Assembly: GCA_002499405.1 (NCBI GenBank)
Contig: DALH01000048.1
Coordinates: 28,599 to 41,465, forward strand
Direction: 5' to 3'
Length of the DNA stretch: 12,867 nt
From: Candidatus Micrarchaeota archaeon UBA95
GTDB taxonomy: Archaea > Micrarchaeota > Micrarchaeia > Norongarragalinales > Norongarragalinaceae
Part shown: piece after piece, positions 5,625 to 12,239 of the stretch
How positions within the stretch are numbered: the stretch's first letter is position 1
How the letters are laid out: each line of letters begins with the position of its first letter
Translations under genes and position numbers: made by a program
Notes under the pieces: model-generated
Seen by the model: only the letters and a program-made list of their open reading frames with translations
What the model was told of the DNA's origin: nothing
Databases searched by the model: none

Positions 5625-7202
5625 TTGTACGAAAAACTTGAAGACAAGTATTACGACTTCCTGGACTGGCTGCAGAAAAGAATCCCCGTTTACGAAAAAA
5701 TCATTTACCCCCTGGAGAAACGCGGCATTCCCTCACTCCCCTTCCTCTTGCTCGCCTTCTTCGCGGCGGGCGCGCTGCTGGGCTACGGTTTTTACGCGGC
5801 GTTCACGCACCAAAACGCTTTAACGGTGCAGGTGCTGGACGCCGGGAACCAGGCAATAAGCGGCGCGCAAGTAAGGCTGTTCATTGACTCCAAACTAATT
5901 GAAACAAATTACACGAACGATAACGGGTTGCTTTTCGTCAAAGCGCGCCTCGGCAAGAAAAACGAGTTGGTAATCCAAAAAGAGGGGTTCCTGCAGGCGA
6001 AGCGCGTGATTGAAGGGGGAAACGGGGAAATGACGGTTTACTTGAACGCCTTGACTCCGCCGCCCGCGGTCCTCCCCGAGAAACAATTTGACTACTTCAT
6101 CGCCTCCAACAGAACTGCTTTACAAGAAAAATACGGGGTTGAATACGCCGGCGAAGTCGTTGAACTCATGGAGGAACTAGCCGAAATCGTTTGCGCTGAA
6201 GGCATCAAGACGCGCACGGTTTTTGAAGGCGATGACTTGCGCGCGCTCGTGAACGAGCACGCGCCCCGCTACCTCCTCCTCGTTGGCGGCCCGCGCATAA
6301 TGCCTTTTTACGAGGTTGAAAACCCGTTAAAGGAGATGCCGGGAATGGCTTTGATGGCAATCCTGGACCCGGTCGTGCCAACGGACAACGATTACGGGGT
6401 TTTGGACGCCGCTGATTACGCGGGCTGCCGCGAATGCTTTCCCGACGTTGCAGTGGGCCGCCTGCCAGACGGCTTTGAGGAAAAAAGCGATTCGCGCCTC
6501 CTAATTGAATTGCTGGAGAACACGATTGCCGCGCACGCGGAAACAACGGAGGCAAGGGTTTCTACAATCGTGTCCGAAGATTCTTACGGCTCCCACCTCC
6601 GCGAAGGAGTGTTCGCCGAAATGAATAACGAGTTGTGGGAGTCGCCGCCCGAATTCGCGTGGGACTACGTGAAAGGAGTGGAAGGCGATTTTGAGGGGCT
6701 CATGAAATTCGTTTCCGAGCCTCCCCTCCTCTTTCTTTCCCTGCACGGCAACGCGCCCCCCCAAAACCAGTTGTATACTTCAAGCGGCGAATCCGGGAGT
6801 TACCTGGTTTTCAGCACGGCCCTGCCCTTGAGCGGGAAATACAACGCCAGAATAATAGTGTCGGACGCGTGTTACGGGGCAAACATTTACCGCAAGGAGT
6901 CGGACAGCATTCCCCTCCACTTCCTTGAAAACGGCGCCGTTGCCTTCGTTGGCGCGACTACGAGCGCGCTCGCCAACAAGCGCGTGAGCCGCCTTGACTT
7001 GATTGAGGAAGAAATCCTGAACCTGGGTTGCGCCACGGCGCTCACCTACCGCGTTTGGCAGGGCGTCAAGAACGGGGAGCGAATCGGCGACGCGTTCCTG
7101 GAGGCAAAGCAATTAATGGACGCCTTCAACCCGGCGGACCAGCTCACGGCACTCCAATTCGTGTTGTACGGCGACCCCACCCTCACCGTTTTAAACAAGT
7201 AA
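5625..7202 (+). CDS. Membrane-anchored C25 (gingipain-like) cysteine peptidase
   Basis: The 525-aa protein has a short cytosolic N-terminus, one membrane span (about 39-60), then a beta-sandwich (about 66-142) like carboxypeptidase-regulatory or Ig-type domains (VQVLDAGNQAISGAQVRLF). A caspase-clan catalytic region follows. Family C25 features are visible: a substrate-side strand LLLVGGPRIMPFYEV, a DNDYG motif, VAVGRLP, the catalytic His374 in SLHGN, the catalytic Cys416 in VSDACYG, and the typical ending LYGDPTLTV. The protease domain would face outside the cell. Known C25 members include gingipains and PorU, the type IX secretion sortase, so cleavage or transpeptidation of surface proteins is possible. 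There is no classical prodomain. The TTG start is supported by GGTGA (5614-5618) 6 nt upstream and a 1-nt gap to the previous gene. The family assignment is confident; the substrates are unknown. Confidence 0.87.
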   Translation: MYEKLEDKYYDFLDWLQKRIPVYEKIIYPLEKRGIPSLPFLLLAFFAAGALLGYGFYAAFTHQNALTVQVLDAGNQAISGAQVRLFIDSKLIETNYTNDNGLLFVKARLGKKNELVIQKEGFLQAKRVIEGGNGEMTVYLNALTPPPAVLPEKQFDYFIASNRTALQEKYGVEYAGEVVELMEELAEIVCAEGIKTRTVFEGDDLRALVNEHAPRYLLLVGGPRIMPFYEVENPLKEMPGMALMAILDPVVPTDNDYGVLDAADYAGCRECFPDVAVGRLPDGFEEKSDSRLLIELLENTIAAHAETTEARVSTIVSEDSYGSHLREGVFAEMNNELWESPPEFAWDYVKGVEGDFEGLMKFVSEPPLLFLSLHGNAPPQNQLYTSSGESGSYLVFSTALPLSGKYNARIIVSDACYGANIYRKESDSIPLHFLENGAVAFVGATTSALANKRVSRLDLIEEEILNLGCATALTYRVWQGVKNGERIGDAFLEAKQLMDAFNPADQLTALQFVLYGDPTLTVLNK

Positions 7203-7216
7203 ACGCAAAGACTTTT

Positions 7217-7223
7217 GAGGTGA
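7217..7223 (+). promoter_or_regulatory. Strong ribosome binding site (GAGGTGA)
   Basis: The exact anti-16S complement GAGGTGA lies 7 nt before the ATG at 7231 and fixes that start. Confidence 0.75.
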
Positions 7224-7230
7224 CTTCGCA

Positions 7231-7497
7231 ATGAAGAACAACATGATTTTGTTCGCGCTCGCCGGACTAGTAATCGGCGGCGCACTCGGCTACTGGTACG
7301 GCACCCAACAAGCCGAGGACGAATACCTGGAAAAATTAGTTCTCAGCGACTTCCTGATTCGGTGTTACGGGGAGGGACCCCAATTCCTGGCGATGGAAGA
7401 CGATTACGATTATGAGTGCAGTGGCCAAAGCCCGCTCGGCAGGGAGGACTCTATAATGGTCTTGTGCACCCCGAAAGCCCTTGAAAAAAAGAAGTGA
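7231..7497 (+). CDS. Small glycine-zipper-anchored protein (GYWYG family, member 1)
   Basis: The 88-aa protein is of unknown function. Residues 5-24 form one membrane segment with a GxxxGxxxG zipper (GLVIGGALG) ending in GYWYG, followed by an acidic helix (TQQAEDEYLEK) and a short acidic, aromatic tail with three cysteines. The same anchor occurs in the next gene and in the proteins at 9491 and 10805. The C-terminus ends in EKKK. It lies 28 nt after the C25 protease gene and is likely part of the same transcript. The anchor suggests a bitopic protein that may oligomerise through the glycine face. Its orientation is not certain. Confidence 0.75.
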   Translation: MKNNMILFALAGLVIGGALGYWYGTQQAEDEYLEKLVLSDFLIRCYGEGPQFLAMEDDYDYECSGQSPLGREDSIMVLCTPKALEKKK

Positions 7498-7518
7498 TTA
7501 AAAAAAGCGATTATCGGT

Positions 7519-7525
7519 GAGGTGA
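7519..7525 (+). promoter_or_regulatory. Strong ribosome binding site (GAGGTGA)
   Basis: GAGGTGA lies 4 nt before the ATG at 7530. The nearby ATG at 7525 is out of frame, so 7530 is the start. Confidence 0.7.
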
Positions 7526-7529
7526 TGGA

Positions 7530-7802
7530 ATGAAGGTAAACCAATCAATGCTCTTGTTCGCGCTCGTCGGACTCGTAGTCGGCGGTGCAGCCGGGTATTG
7601 GTACGGCGTCGAAAGCACGAAGGATAGTTCGCTCGAATACTTGGCGAAGGGATGCAATTGTTATCCCCCCTGCCCGCTGGGCGACGGATGCGCGGAATGC
7701 ATAATCGGCTGCATTGAAGGCGGCGGTTCGCCCATGGTTTCGGCCATGAAGGCACCGCCCGAAGGATTCTTTGGAACTCAACCCGGCGCGGTAGGAAAAT
7801 AA
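7530..7802 (+). CDS. Small glycine-zipper-anchored Cys-rich protein (GYWYG family, member 2)
   Basis: The 90-aa protein is of unknown function. Residues 7-26 repeat the anchor of the preceding gene (GLVVGGAAGYWYG). A cysteine-rich knot follows, with six cysteines in about 19 residues around CNCYPPCPLGDGCAECIIGC. If extracytoplasmic these could form disulfides; a metal site is the alternative. The tail (GGGSPMVSAMKAPPEGFFG) is Gly/Pro-rich and looks disordered. The first 25 residues are so close to those of member 1 that a duplication of the anchor-coding segment, with divergence of the mature part, is likely. It closes the tight cluster that begins at 3291; the following gene seems to have its own promoter. 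Confidence 0.75.
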   Translation: MKVNQSMLLFALVGLVVGGAAGYWYGVESTKDSSLEYLAKGCNCYPPCPLGDGCAECIIGCIEGGGSPMVSAMKAPPEGFFGTQPGAVGK

Positions 7803-7817
7803 CCCGCGTATTCCCCC

Positions 7818-7827
7818 TTTTTTAATT
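7818..7827 (+). promoter_or_regulatory. TATA box, leaderless spacing
   Basis: TTTTTTAATT is centred about 26 nt upstream of the ATG at 7849, and there is no SD between them. This fits a leaderless transcript for the toroid-like gene. Confidence 0.55.
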
Positions 7828-7848
7828 CTTTTCTTTTAAATTGGTTCA

Positions 7849-8808
7849 ATGAAAAAATTGTTGGTCGCAGCGTTGCTGGCGGCCGCTTTACTTTTGTTAT
7901 TGCCTGCGGCGGGCGTGGACGCAAAAACGCGTGCAAATCTTTTCCTCGCTTCAAAACAGTCGGCCCAAAATTTTTTCGATGACGACTACTTGAAGTGCAG
8001 GTCCGGCGTGGGCCTTCCCTGCACTCCTGAAAACTCGTTGATGTTGAGGGCGCGCCGACTCGACGTATCGCTCGCGTTGTCGTTTCTGCAAAAGGAAGCC
8101 GGCCCGAATCCCTGGCTCGCGAACGCATTCAAACGCGCTGGAAACGAGTTGTCGGCCACGGCAACCGCATGGGCGGCACTACCGATAGGTTATTGCTATT
8201 TGGATGGAACAAGGTTCTCGCCTGCCGAACTCGACTTGTATTGCCTGGTCGCAAAAGAAACGGGAAACAAGGAGATGACGAAGAAGGTTTCCGCCGACCT
8301 GAAGGAATACGGGTGGGCTTCGCCGGAGTCGGCGGATGCGTTCCGAAAGCCCATGGACGAGTCGTGGTGCATCCGCTTGCTTGCCGCAAACAATTATCCC
8401 GTCGAAGTCGTGGAATTCCAGGCGCGGCGCAACCTCGACGAAGTAAAAACGTTCCTTGAGTTACCAGATTCGTCAGGGGTCAGCGAATCGCGCAAGACCG
8501 GGTTACTGGCGCATTGGCTGTTGTTGGACGAAGAACTCCGCGAACTCGGTTACGCTACCGACGAGGAAGAAAACGCGTGGGCGCGCGAAAAAATCAAGGA
8601 GTTGACGCTCTCTCTGGAATCAAACCCGGAAACGGATTGCGTGGCGCTGCTGGCACTGGCACGCAACGGCGAAGCGCCGGACTGGCTCGTTAAACGCGTG
8701 CTCGAACAGCAGGACGCGGACGGCGCTTGGCGGCTCGACAAAAACGTTTACGCGATTACGACGATTACTTGCTTGAGGGCTCTGAATGCAGTTGAGATGG
8801 CTGGTTGA
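7849..8808 (+). CDS. Secreted alpha/alpha-toroid-like protein (terpenoid cyclase/prenyltransferase-repeat type)
   Basis: The 319-aa protein starts with a clear signal peptide (MKKLLVAALLAAALLLLLPAAGVDA, about 1-25). The rest is almost all helical. Near the C-terminus, QQDADGAWRLDKNVYAITT (about 288-306) matches the QxxDGxW signature of alpha/alpha-toroid repeats seen in prenyltransferase/squalene-cyclase-type folds and in secreted macroglobulin-like proteins. Several cysteines (such as CRSGVGLPC, GYCYL, LYCL and ESWCI) may form disulfides outside the cell. The catalytic DxDD of squalene cyclases is not evident, so a binding or scaffold role is more likely than cyclase activity. The last 23 nt overlap the start of the CPBP protease gene, so the two are probably translationally coupled. 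The fold call rests mainly on one clear motif. Confidence 0.7.
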   Translation: MKKLLVAALLAAALLLLLPAAGVDAKTRANLFLASKQSAQNFFDDDYLKCRSGVGLPCTPENSLMLRARRLDVSLALSFLQKEAGPNPWLANAFKRAGNELSATATAWAALPIGYCYLDGTRFSPAELDLYCLVAKETGNKEMTKKVSADLKEYGWASPESADAFRKPMDESWCIRLLAANNYPVEVVEFQARRNLDEVKTFLELPDSSGVSESRKTGLLAHWLLLDEELRELGYATDEEENAWAREKIKELTLSLESNPETDCVALLALARNGEAPDWLVKRVLEQQDADGAWRLDKNVYAITTITCLRALNAVEMAG

Positions 8809-9460
8809 AACCTCGTTGTTATCATACGCCTTTGTTTACGGCACGATTACGACCCGATTAACGGCAATCGCATTGGTGCTTGCAGTTGAATACTTTTCGG
8901 GCAGGAAAAAGGCCTCCGATTACGGGTTCGCACTGCCCAAGAACTGGAAACCGGTTTACGCCGTCCTGGCGGCATTCTTTGCAATCGCACTCATTGAAAG
9001 AATCGTTTTCCCGTGGATGGCGGACTGGTACCGCATCAACATGCTTGTCAACGGCTTGGAATACGCGTTGTTGACCGCGCCGTTATTCGTGTTGCTAGAA
9101 GAATTGTTCATGCATTCGGCAATTCAAAGCGGGGCACAGAAAGCTTTCAGCAAGAAAGCGGGCGTCCTCCTCGCAACCGCGGTGTTTTCGTTGATTCATT
9201 TGGGCTGGCTGGCGCGCGGCTTGGAGGCGGGACTAGTCGTTGTGGTAGCCGTCACGGCCATGGGCTATTTCAAGGCGCGCTTGTACGCGCGAACGAACAG
9301 CGTTTTCGCCACTTACGCGGCTCACCTAGCGTTCAACTGGTTGGCCTTCCTTCAGATGGCAACGCCGTGGCCCCTTGAAGCCGTCTTGTGGGCGGGCTAC
9401 GCGTTGTTTGCGGTTTACGCCTTGTACCGTTCCCAACCCTACAAAACTCTTTTTATTTGA
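8786..9460 (+). CDS. CPBP-family intramembrane protease (CAAX/Abi type)
   Basis: The 224-aa protein has about six or seven hydrophobic segments and the three conserved CPBP motifs in order: Glu105-Glu106 (EELFMH), Phe134-x3-His138 (FSLIH) and His180-x3-Asn184 (HLAFN). In the family the first motif is EExxxR; here the arginine position is His110, an atypical change. Members cleave within the membrane (Rce1-type prenyl-protein processing) or process peptides and pheromones. The ATG at 8786 overlaps the previous gene by 23 nt, and TTGAGGG (8773-8779) gives it an SD 6 nt upstream. Lying between proteins with N-terminal glycine-zipper anchors, it is a candidate to process such anchors, but that is inference. 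Confidence 0.85.
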   Translation: MQLRWLVETSLLSYAFVYGTITTRLTAIALVLAVEYFSGRKKASDYGFALPKNWKPVYAVLAAFFAIALIERIVFPWMADWYRINMLVNGLEYALLTAPLFVLLEELFMHSAIQSGAQKAFSKKAGVLLATAVFSLIHLGWLARGLEAGLVVVVAVTAMGYFKARLYARTNSVFATYAAHLAFNWLAFLQMATPWPLEAVLWAGYALFAVYALYRSQPYKTLFI

Positions 9461-9490
9461 ATAAACCAATGATTAATCGGTGAAAAACCG

Positions 9491-10765
9491 ATGAAGGAAA
9501 GATTGTTGTTGTTTTTGGCGGGCGCGCTCTTGTTAGGCGTGGCCGCGGGTTATTGGTTTGGCGGGTCGCAGGCTGAAAGCGATTACGCCGTGAAGTTGAG
9601 CGAATGCGGCGAAAAACTCTCCGAACTTGAGGGCCAAGTTGACTACCTCCAAAAGGGACCGGGCATGGCCCTGCCGAGCACGCCCACGAGTTGCCCGCCG
9701 GGTTGCGGCCCGGAACAATGGATTACCGCCGTCAACCTCCGCTTTGACGAATACGAGGAAGGCAAGGAATTGGAGAGCCGCAGCCAGTGCGACACGCCTT
9801 GCGACGGACATTTCTGCTGCGTTTCAACCGAGGAGAATACCAAGTATTATGAGTGGGGTTATCACGGCACCAATTTGGGCGCCCCAAACCCGTGGTACGG
9901 CGGAAACGTGCGCGTCGTAAGCGCGCCGCAAGTTTCGGGTATCGCCAAGGGGGTTGACCGCGGAATAAGCGAGTCAACGAACAACGTGTTGTTTTTCAGC
10001 GCGCACCACTCGGACAGGCCGGTCGACAGCCAAAACCAAGGCGGCAACAGGGTAATCCGTTATTTTGGGCAGAGGTTGAAGAACGTTGAAATAGATTTTG
10101 ACTTCATGGTTCCCAGCGACTACGAAAACGAAAACGAAGAATTATGTCTAGTACGCGGCCCTTACGAAGAATACGGGTATTTCAATGGATCGCAAAACGG
10201 CACGTTCTGGTATGACGCAACAGAAGTTGCTAAATCACAATGCAAAGAAAATAACGAAGAAGACCGTGTTTTGGACGCTAAATACGCTAAATGTGTTTTG
10301 GACGCTAAATGGGTGCAGTGGATGGTTTGCGTGTCCTCTAACCAGCAATTGATGTTGTTCGGCGAGGATTGGAACGGTAACATGATTCCTTCTTCTGAGT
10401 CAGAAGACCGCTATAATGTTTGGCACCAAAACGGCGTCCGCTTAAACATTCACGCCAACAGGCACGCGGTCCAACCCAACACGATTTGGAGTTACGGCGG
10501 CAATGGCACAATAAAGCTCGCGAACTACCAGCCCGACAAGTGGTACCACGCAACAATAACCGTTGACTCCGAAAAAGAAGAGTACACGGTTTCCATAAGC
10601 GGCGAGACAAGCGCGAGCCTACCTTACAACGTGAACCCCGAGGACGGCAACATCGACGAAATCAGCCAAATCGTCGTAGGCGCCCTGGGAAGCGACCAGG
10701 AAAACGACGCGGACTTGTACTTCGACAACTTCGTGGTGCGCGGAAAATGCTACGACAAGCCGTAA
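9491..10765 (+). CDS. Anchored extracellular protein with LamG/ConA-like domain (GYWFG family, member 3)
   Basis: The 424-aa protein has an N-terminal anchor (about 4-27) ending in GVAAGYWFG, a short predicted coiled coil (about 30-57), and a Cys/Pro-rich segment (SCPPGCGPEQ, CDTPCDGHFCC). A beta-rich region follows, and the C-terminal 90-100 residues (KWYHATITVD, YTVSISG, DADLYFDNFVVRG) read like a concanavalin/LamG jelly roll, a fold used for glycan or ligand binding. An inserted AT-richer segment (about 10125-10330) carries a 27-nt in-frame tandem repeat (VLDAK twice). GGTGA (9479-9483) precedes the ATG at 9491 by 7 nt. A TATA-like CTCTTTTTATTTG overlaps the end of the CPBP gene. The protein is probably a surface lectin-like or adhesion protein; its ligand is unknown. 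Confidence 0.78.
   Translation: MKERLLLFLAGALLLGVAAGYWFGGSQAESDYAVKLSECGEKLSELEGQVDYLQKGPGMALPSTPTSCPPGCGPEQWITAVNLRFDEYEEGKELESRSQCDTPCDGHFCCVSTEENTKYYEWGYHGTNLGAPNPWYGGNVRVVSAPQVSGIAKGVDRGISESTNNVLFFSAHHSDRPVDSQNQGGNRVIRYFGQRLKNVEIDFDFMVPSDYENENEELCLVRGPYEEYGYFNGSQNGTFWYDATEVAKSQCKENNEEDRVLDAKYAKCVLDAKWVQWMVCVSSNQQLMLFGEDWNGNMIPSSESEDRYNVWHQNGVRLNIHANRHAVQPNTIWSYGGNGTIKLANYQPDKWYHATITVDSEKEEYTVSISGETSASLPYNVNPEDGNIDEISQIVVGALGSDQENDADLYFDNFVVRGKCYDKP
10266..10310 (+). repeat. 27-nt in-frame tandem repeat within the LamG-like gene
   Basis: GTGTTTTGGACGCTAAAT occurs at 10266-10283 and again at 10293-10310, a 27-nt period that keeps frame and encodes VLDAK followed by YAKC or WVQW. The exact identity of the 18-nt cores suggests a recent slippage or duplication. 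Confidence 0.85.
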
Positions 10766-10776
10766 ACCCAACCCCC

Positions 10777-10786
10777 TTTTATTTTT
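10777..10786 (+). promoter_or_regulatory. TATA box, leaderless spacing
   Basis: TTTTATTTTT in the 39-nt gap is centred about 24 nt upstream of the GTG at 10805, with no SD, which fits a leaderless start. The T-rich tract could also help terminate the upstream transcript. Confidence 0.5.
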
Positions 10787-10804
10787 CAATTCCCTTGTTT
10801 TTTC

Positions 10805-11209
10805 GTGAAAGGTTACCTCGCCTTGACTGCTGTCCTGGTCTTCGCGGTTTTCGCAGTTGCCGGCGGCTTGGCAATCGGGCGCGAGTGGGGGAGGACTGAG
10901 GCGCGCAGCGAAGCAGCTTTCACTGTTGGCGGAGCCGCTTCAACCATTCTGGACGCTTACTACGACGAAGCCGAACTGGAACGCGCCGGAATATTATTGA
11001 AGGGCAACTGCGGCTTGTGCCGGATTGTCGCGTCCGCGTTGAATGATGAAGCATTATCTCTTGACGGGGCGCAGTTAACTGAATTGTTTTCCGCGCTGGG
11101 CTGCGAAAACGTTTTGGTGCGCGCCGAAGCAGTTGTGGGCGGGGAAACGATTTACCGCGTGACTGACTTGGTTTGCTCGGTCAACCACCGCGTGAAAGGC
11201 GCGTCCTGA
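10805..11209 (+). CDS. Small anchored protein with CxxC (anchor family, member 4)
   Basis: The 134-aa protein has no family I recognise. It has an N-terminal membrane segment (about 3-26) ending in GGLAIGREWGRTEARSEAA. This aligns with the GYW[YF]G anchors of the three other proteins by its Gly spacing, the aromatic-Gly pair and the following A-x-S. A CGLC motif (in KGNCGLCRIVASAL) and later cysteines could be redox or disulfide sites. The remainder looks mixed alpha/beta. The start is GTG; MKGYLALTA then reads as a normal signal/anchor n-region, and a TATA box lies 24 nt upstream. Its 3' end overlaps by 29 bp the end of the convergent minus-strand GT-C-like gene. Confidence 0.72.
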   Translation: MKGYLALTAVLVFAVFAVAGGLAIGREWGRTEARSEAAFTVGGAASTILDAYYDEAELERAGILLKGNCGLCRIVASALNDEALSLDGAQLTELFSALGCENVLVRAEAVVGGETIYRVTDLVCSVNHRVKGAS

Positions 11210-12239
11210 TTCTTTCGTCAATTTTTCCGGAGAAGGAGCACGCCTCCTTGAGCGCGAGCGCGGCAACGGGAATCATTGAAACGTGGAGGAACACGATGAA
11301 GCGGTCCATGAACACCTGCAAGCCGAACAAGTCGTTCTTGATGCAGAACAATCCAACGAGGAGGGCGGAGAGCGCGAACACGCCGGGCGCCTTCAACTTG
11401 TTTTCAAGGGCCTTGTAGGCAAGCAACGCAAAGCCGAGCGCGCCAAGCGCGAGAAGGACGAGCCCCGTCTTGTCGTACAACAACTGCAACGACACGAACG
11501 CGCCTTCGTGGTGCTGGAATTGCGCGAGCGCAAACAAATCCAAGTTGCGGACCGCGAAAAAATGCCAGCCAAGATAGGTGAGCGTGCCCGCACCCCACGC
11601 CGCAAACCCCGGCATTGACTCCGCAAAAACCCGTTTCCCGGCGAGAAAAGCCCGCGCAACTTCAAGGGCGCCGAAAGCAAAGGCGCACCCCACGAAGAAC
11701 ACTCCCGCCTCTTGGTGGGCGAGCACTATGAGGAACGCGGACAGGACCGAGGCGCGCAAGTCCTTTTTGGCGAGGAAGTAGAACCCAATTGGCAGCAACG
11801 CCAACCCAAGGCCTTGGGGCAGGGGCCGCACCGTGTAAATGAGGAGTTCGGGGGAGAGCGAGGCAAGGAACGCGGAGGCAACGCCCGCCCATTCGCCTGC
11901 GAGTTCGCGGCCCAGCAAATAAAAGCCGAGGGGCAACAACAAGGCGTAGAGCACGACGATTAGCCGGCCCACCAAGTCAAATGACAGGCCGGTCAAGGCA
12001 ACGAGTTCCGCGTAAAGAAAGCGGTATAACGGCACGTAAAGGTTGGGCTGGCCCCCGCCATAAGAATAATCGTTCCACATCGGGTATTCCCCGGTTTCAA
12101 TTGCGTGGCGCGCGCTGGCAACGTGAATCATGGTGTTGCCGTAGGTCGGCATCACCCACTCGTTGAAAACCATTGAGTGGCCGTAAAGCGAGAGCGCTAC
12201 TGCGGCGAGCAGAAACGCGAGGGGGAGGCGCTCGTTCAT
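11181..12239 (-). CDS. GT-C-like membrane protein lacking its C-terminal domain
   Basis: The 352-aa protein has about nine or ten hydrophobic segments. The first loop reads YGNTMIHVASARHAIETGEY followed by PMWNDYSYGGGQPNLY, the layout of GT-C glycosyltransferases. At the place where the 3291-5051 protein has GDGPFH (Asp126), this one has GNTMIH (Asn35, His39), so a catalytic aspartate may be lost or moved. It ends after a membrane span (MDRFIVFLHVSMIPVAALAL) where the 586-aa protein continues into its last span and soluble domain. That missing part is encoded by the gene just upstream. The ATG overlaps the upstream stop (ATGA), and GAGGTG (12250-12245) gives a strong SD inside that gene, so translation is coupled. 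The tail overlaps the convergent gene by 29 bp. Confidence 0.75.
   Translation of the reverse strand: MNERLPLAFLLAAVALSLYGHSMVFNEWVMPTYGNTMIHVASARHAIETGEYPMWNDYSYGGGQPNLYVPLYRFLYAELVALTGLSFDLVGRLIVVLYALLLPLGFYLLGRELAGEWAGVASAFLASLSPELLIYTVRPLPQGLGLALLPIGFYFLAKKDLRASVLSAFLIVLAHQEAGVFFVGCAFAFGALEVARAFLAGKRVFAESMPGFAAWGAGTLTYLGWHFFAVRNLDLFALAQFQHHEGAFVSLQLLYDKTGLVLLALGALGFALLAYKALENKLKAPGVFALSALLVGLFCIKNDLFGLQVFMDRFIVFLHVSMIPVAALALKEACSFSGKIDERIRTRLSRGG

Noticed and set aside
5625..7202. Type IX secretion system membership of the C25 protease
   Set aside because: No other type IX components and no C-terminal sorting domains are visible. Similarity to PorU would be at family level only.
7849..8808. 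Functional squalene/terpenoid cyclase
   Set aside because: Only a toroid-type QxxDGxW repeat is clear. No DxDD catalytic motif is visible, and the protein has a signal peptide.
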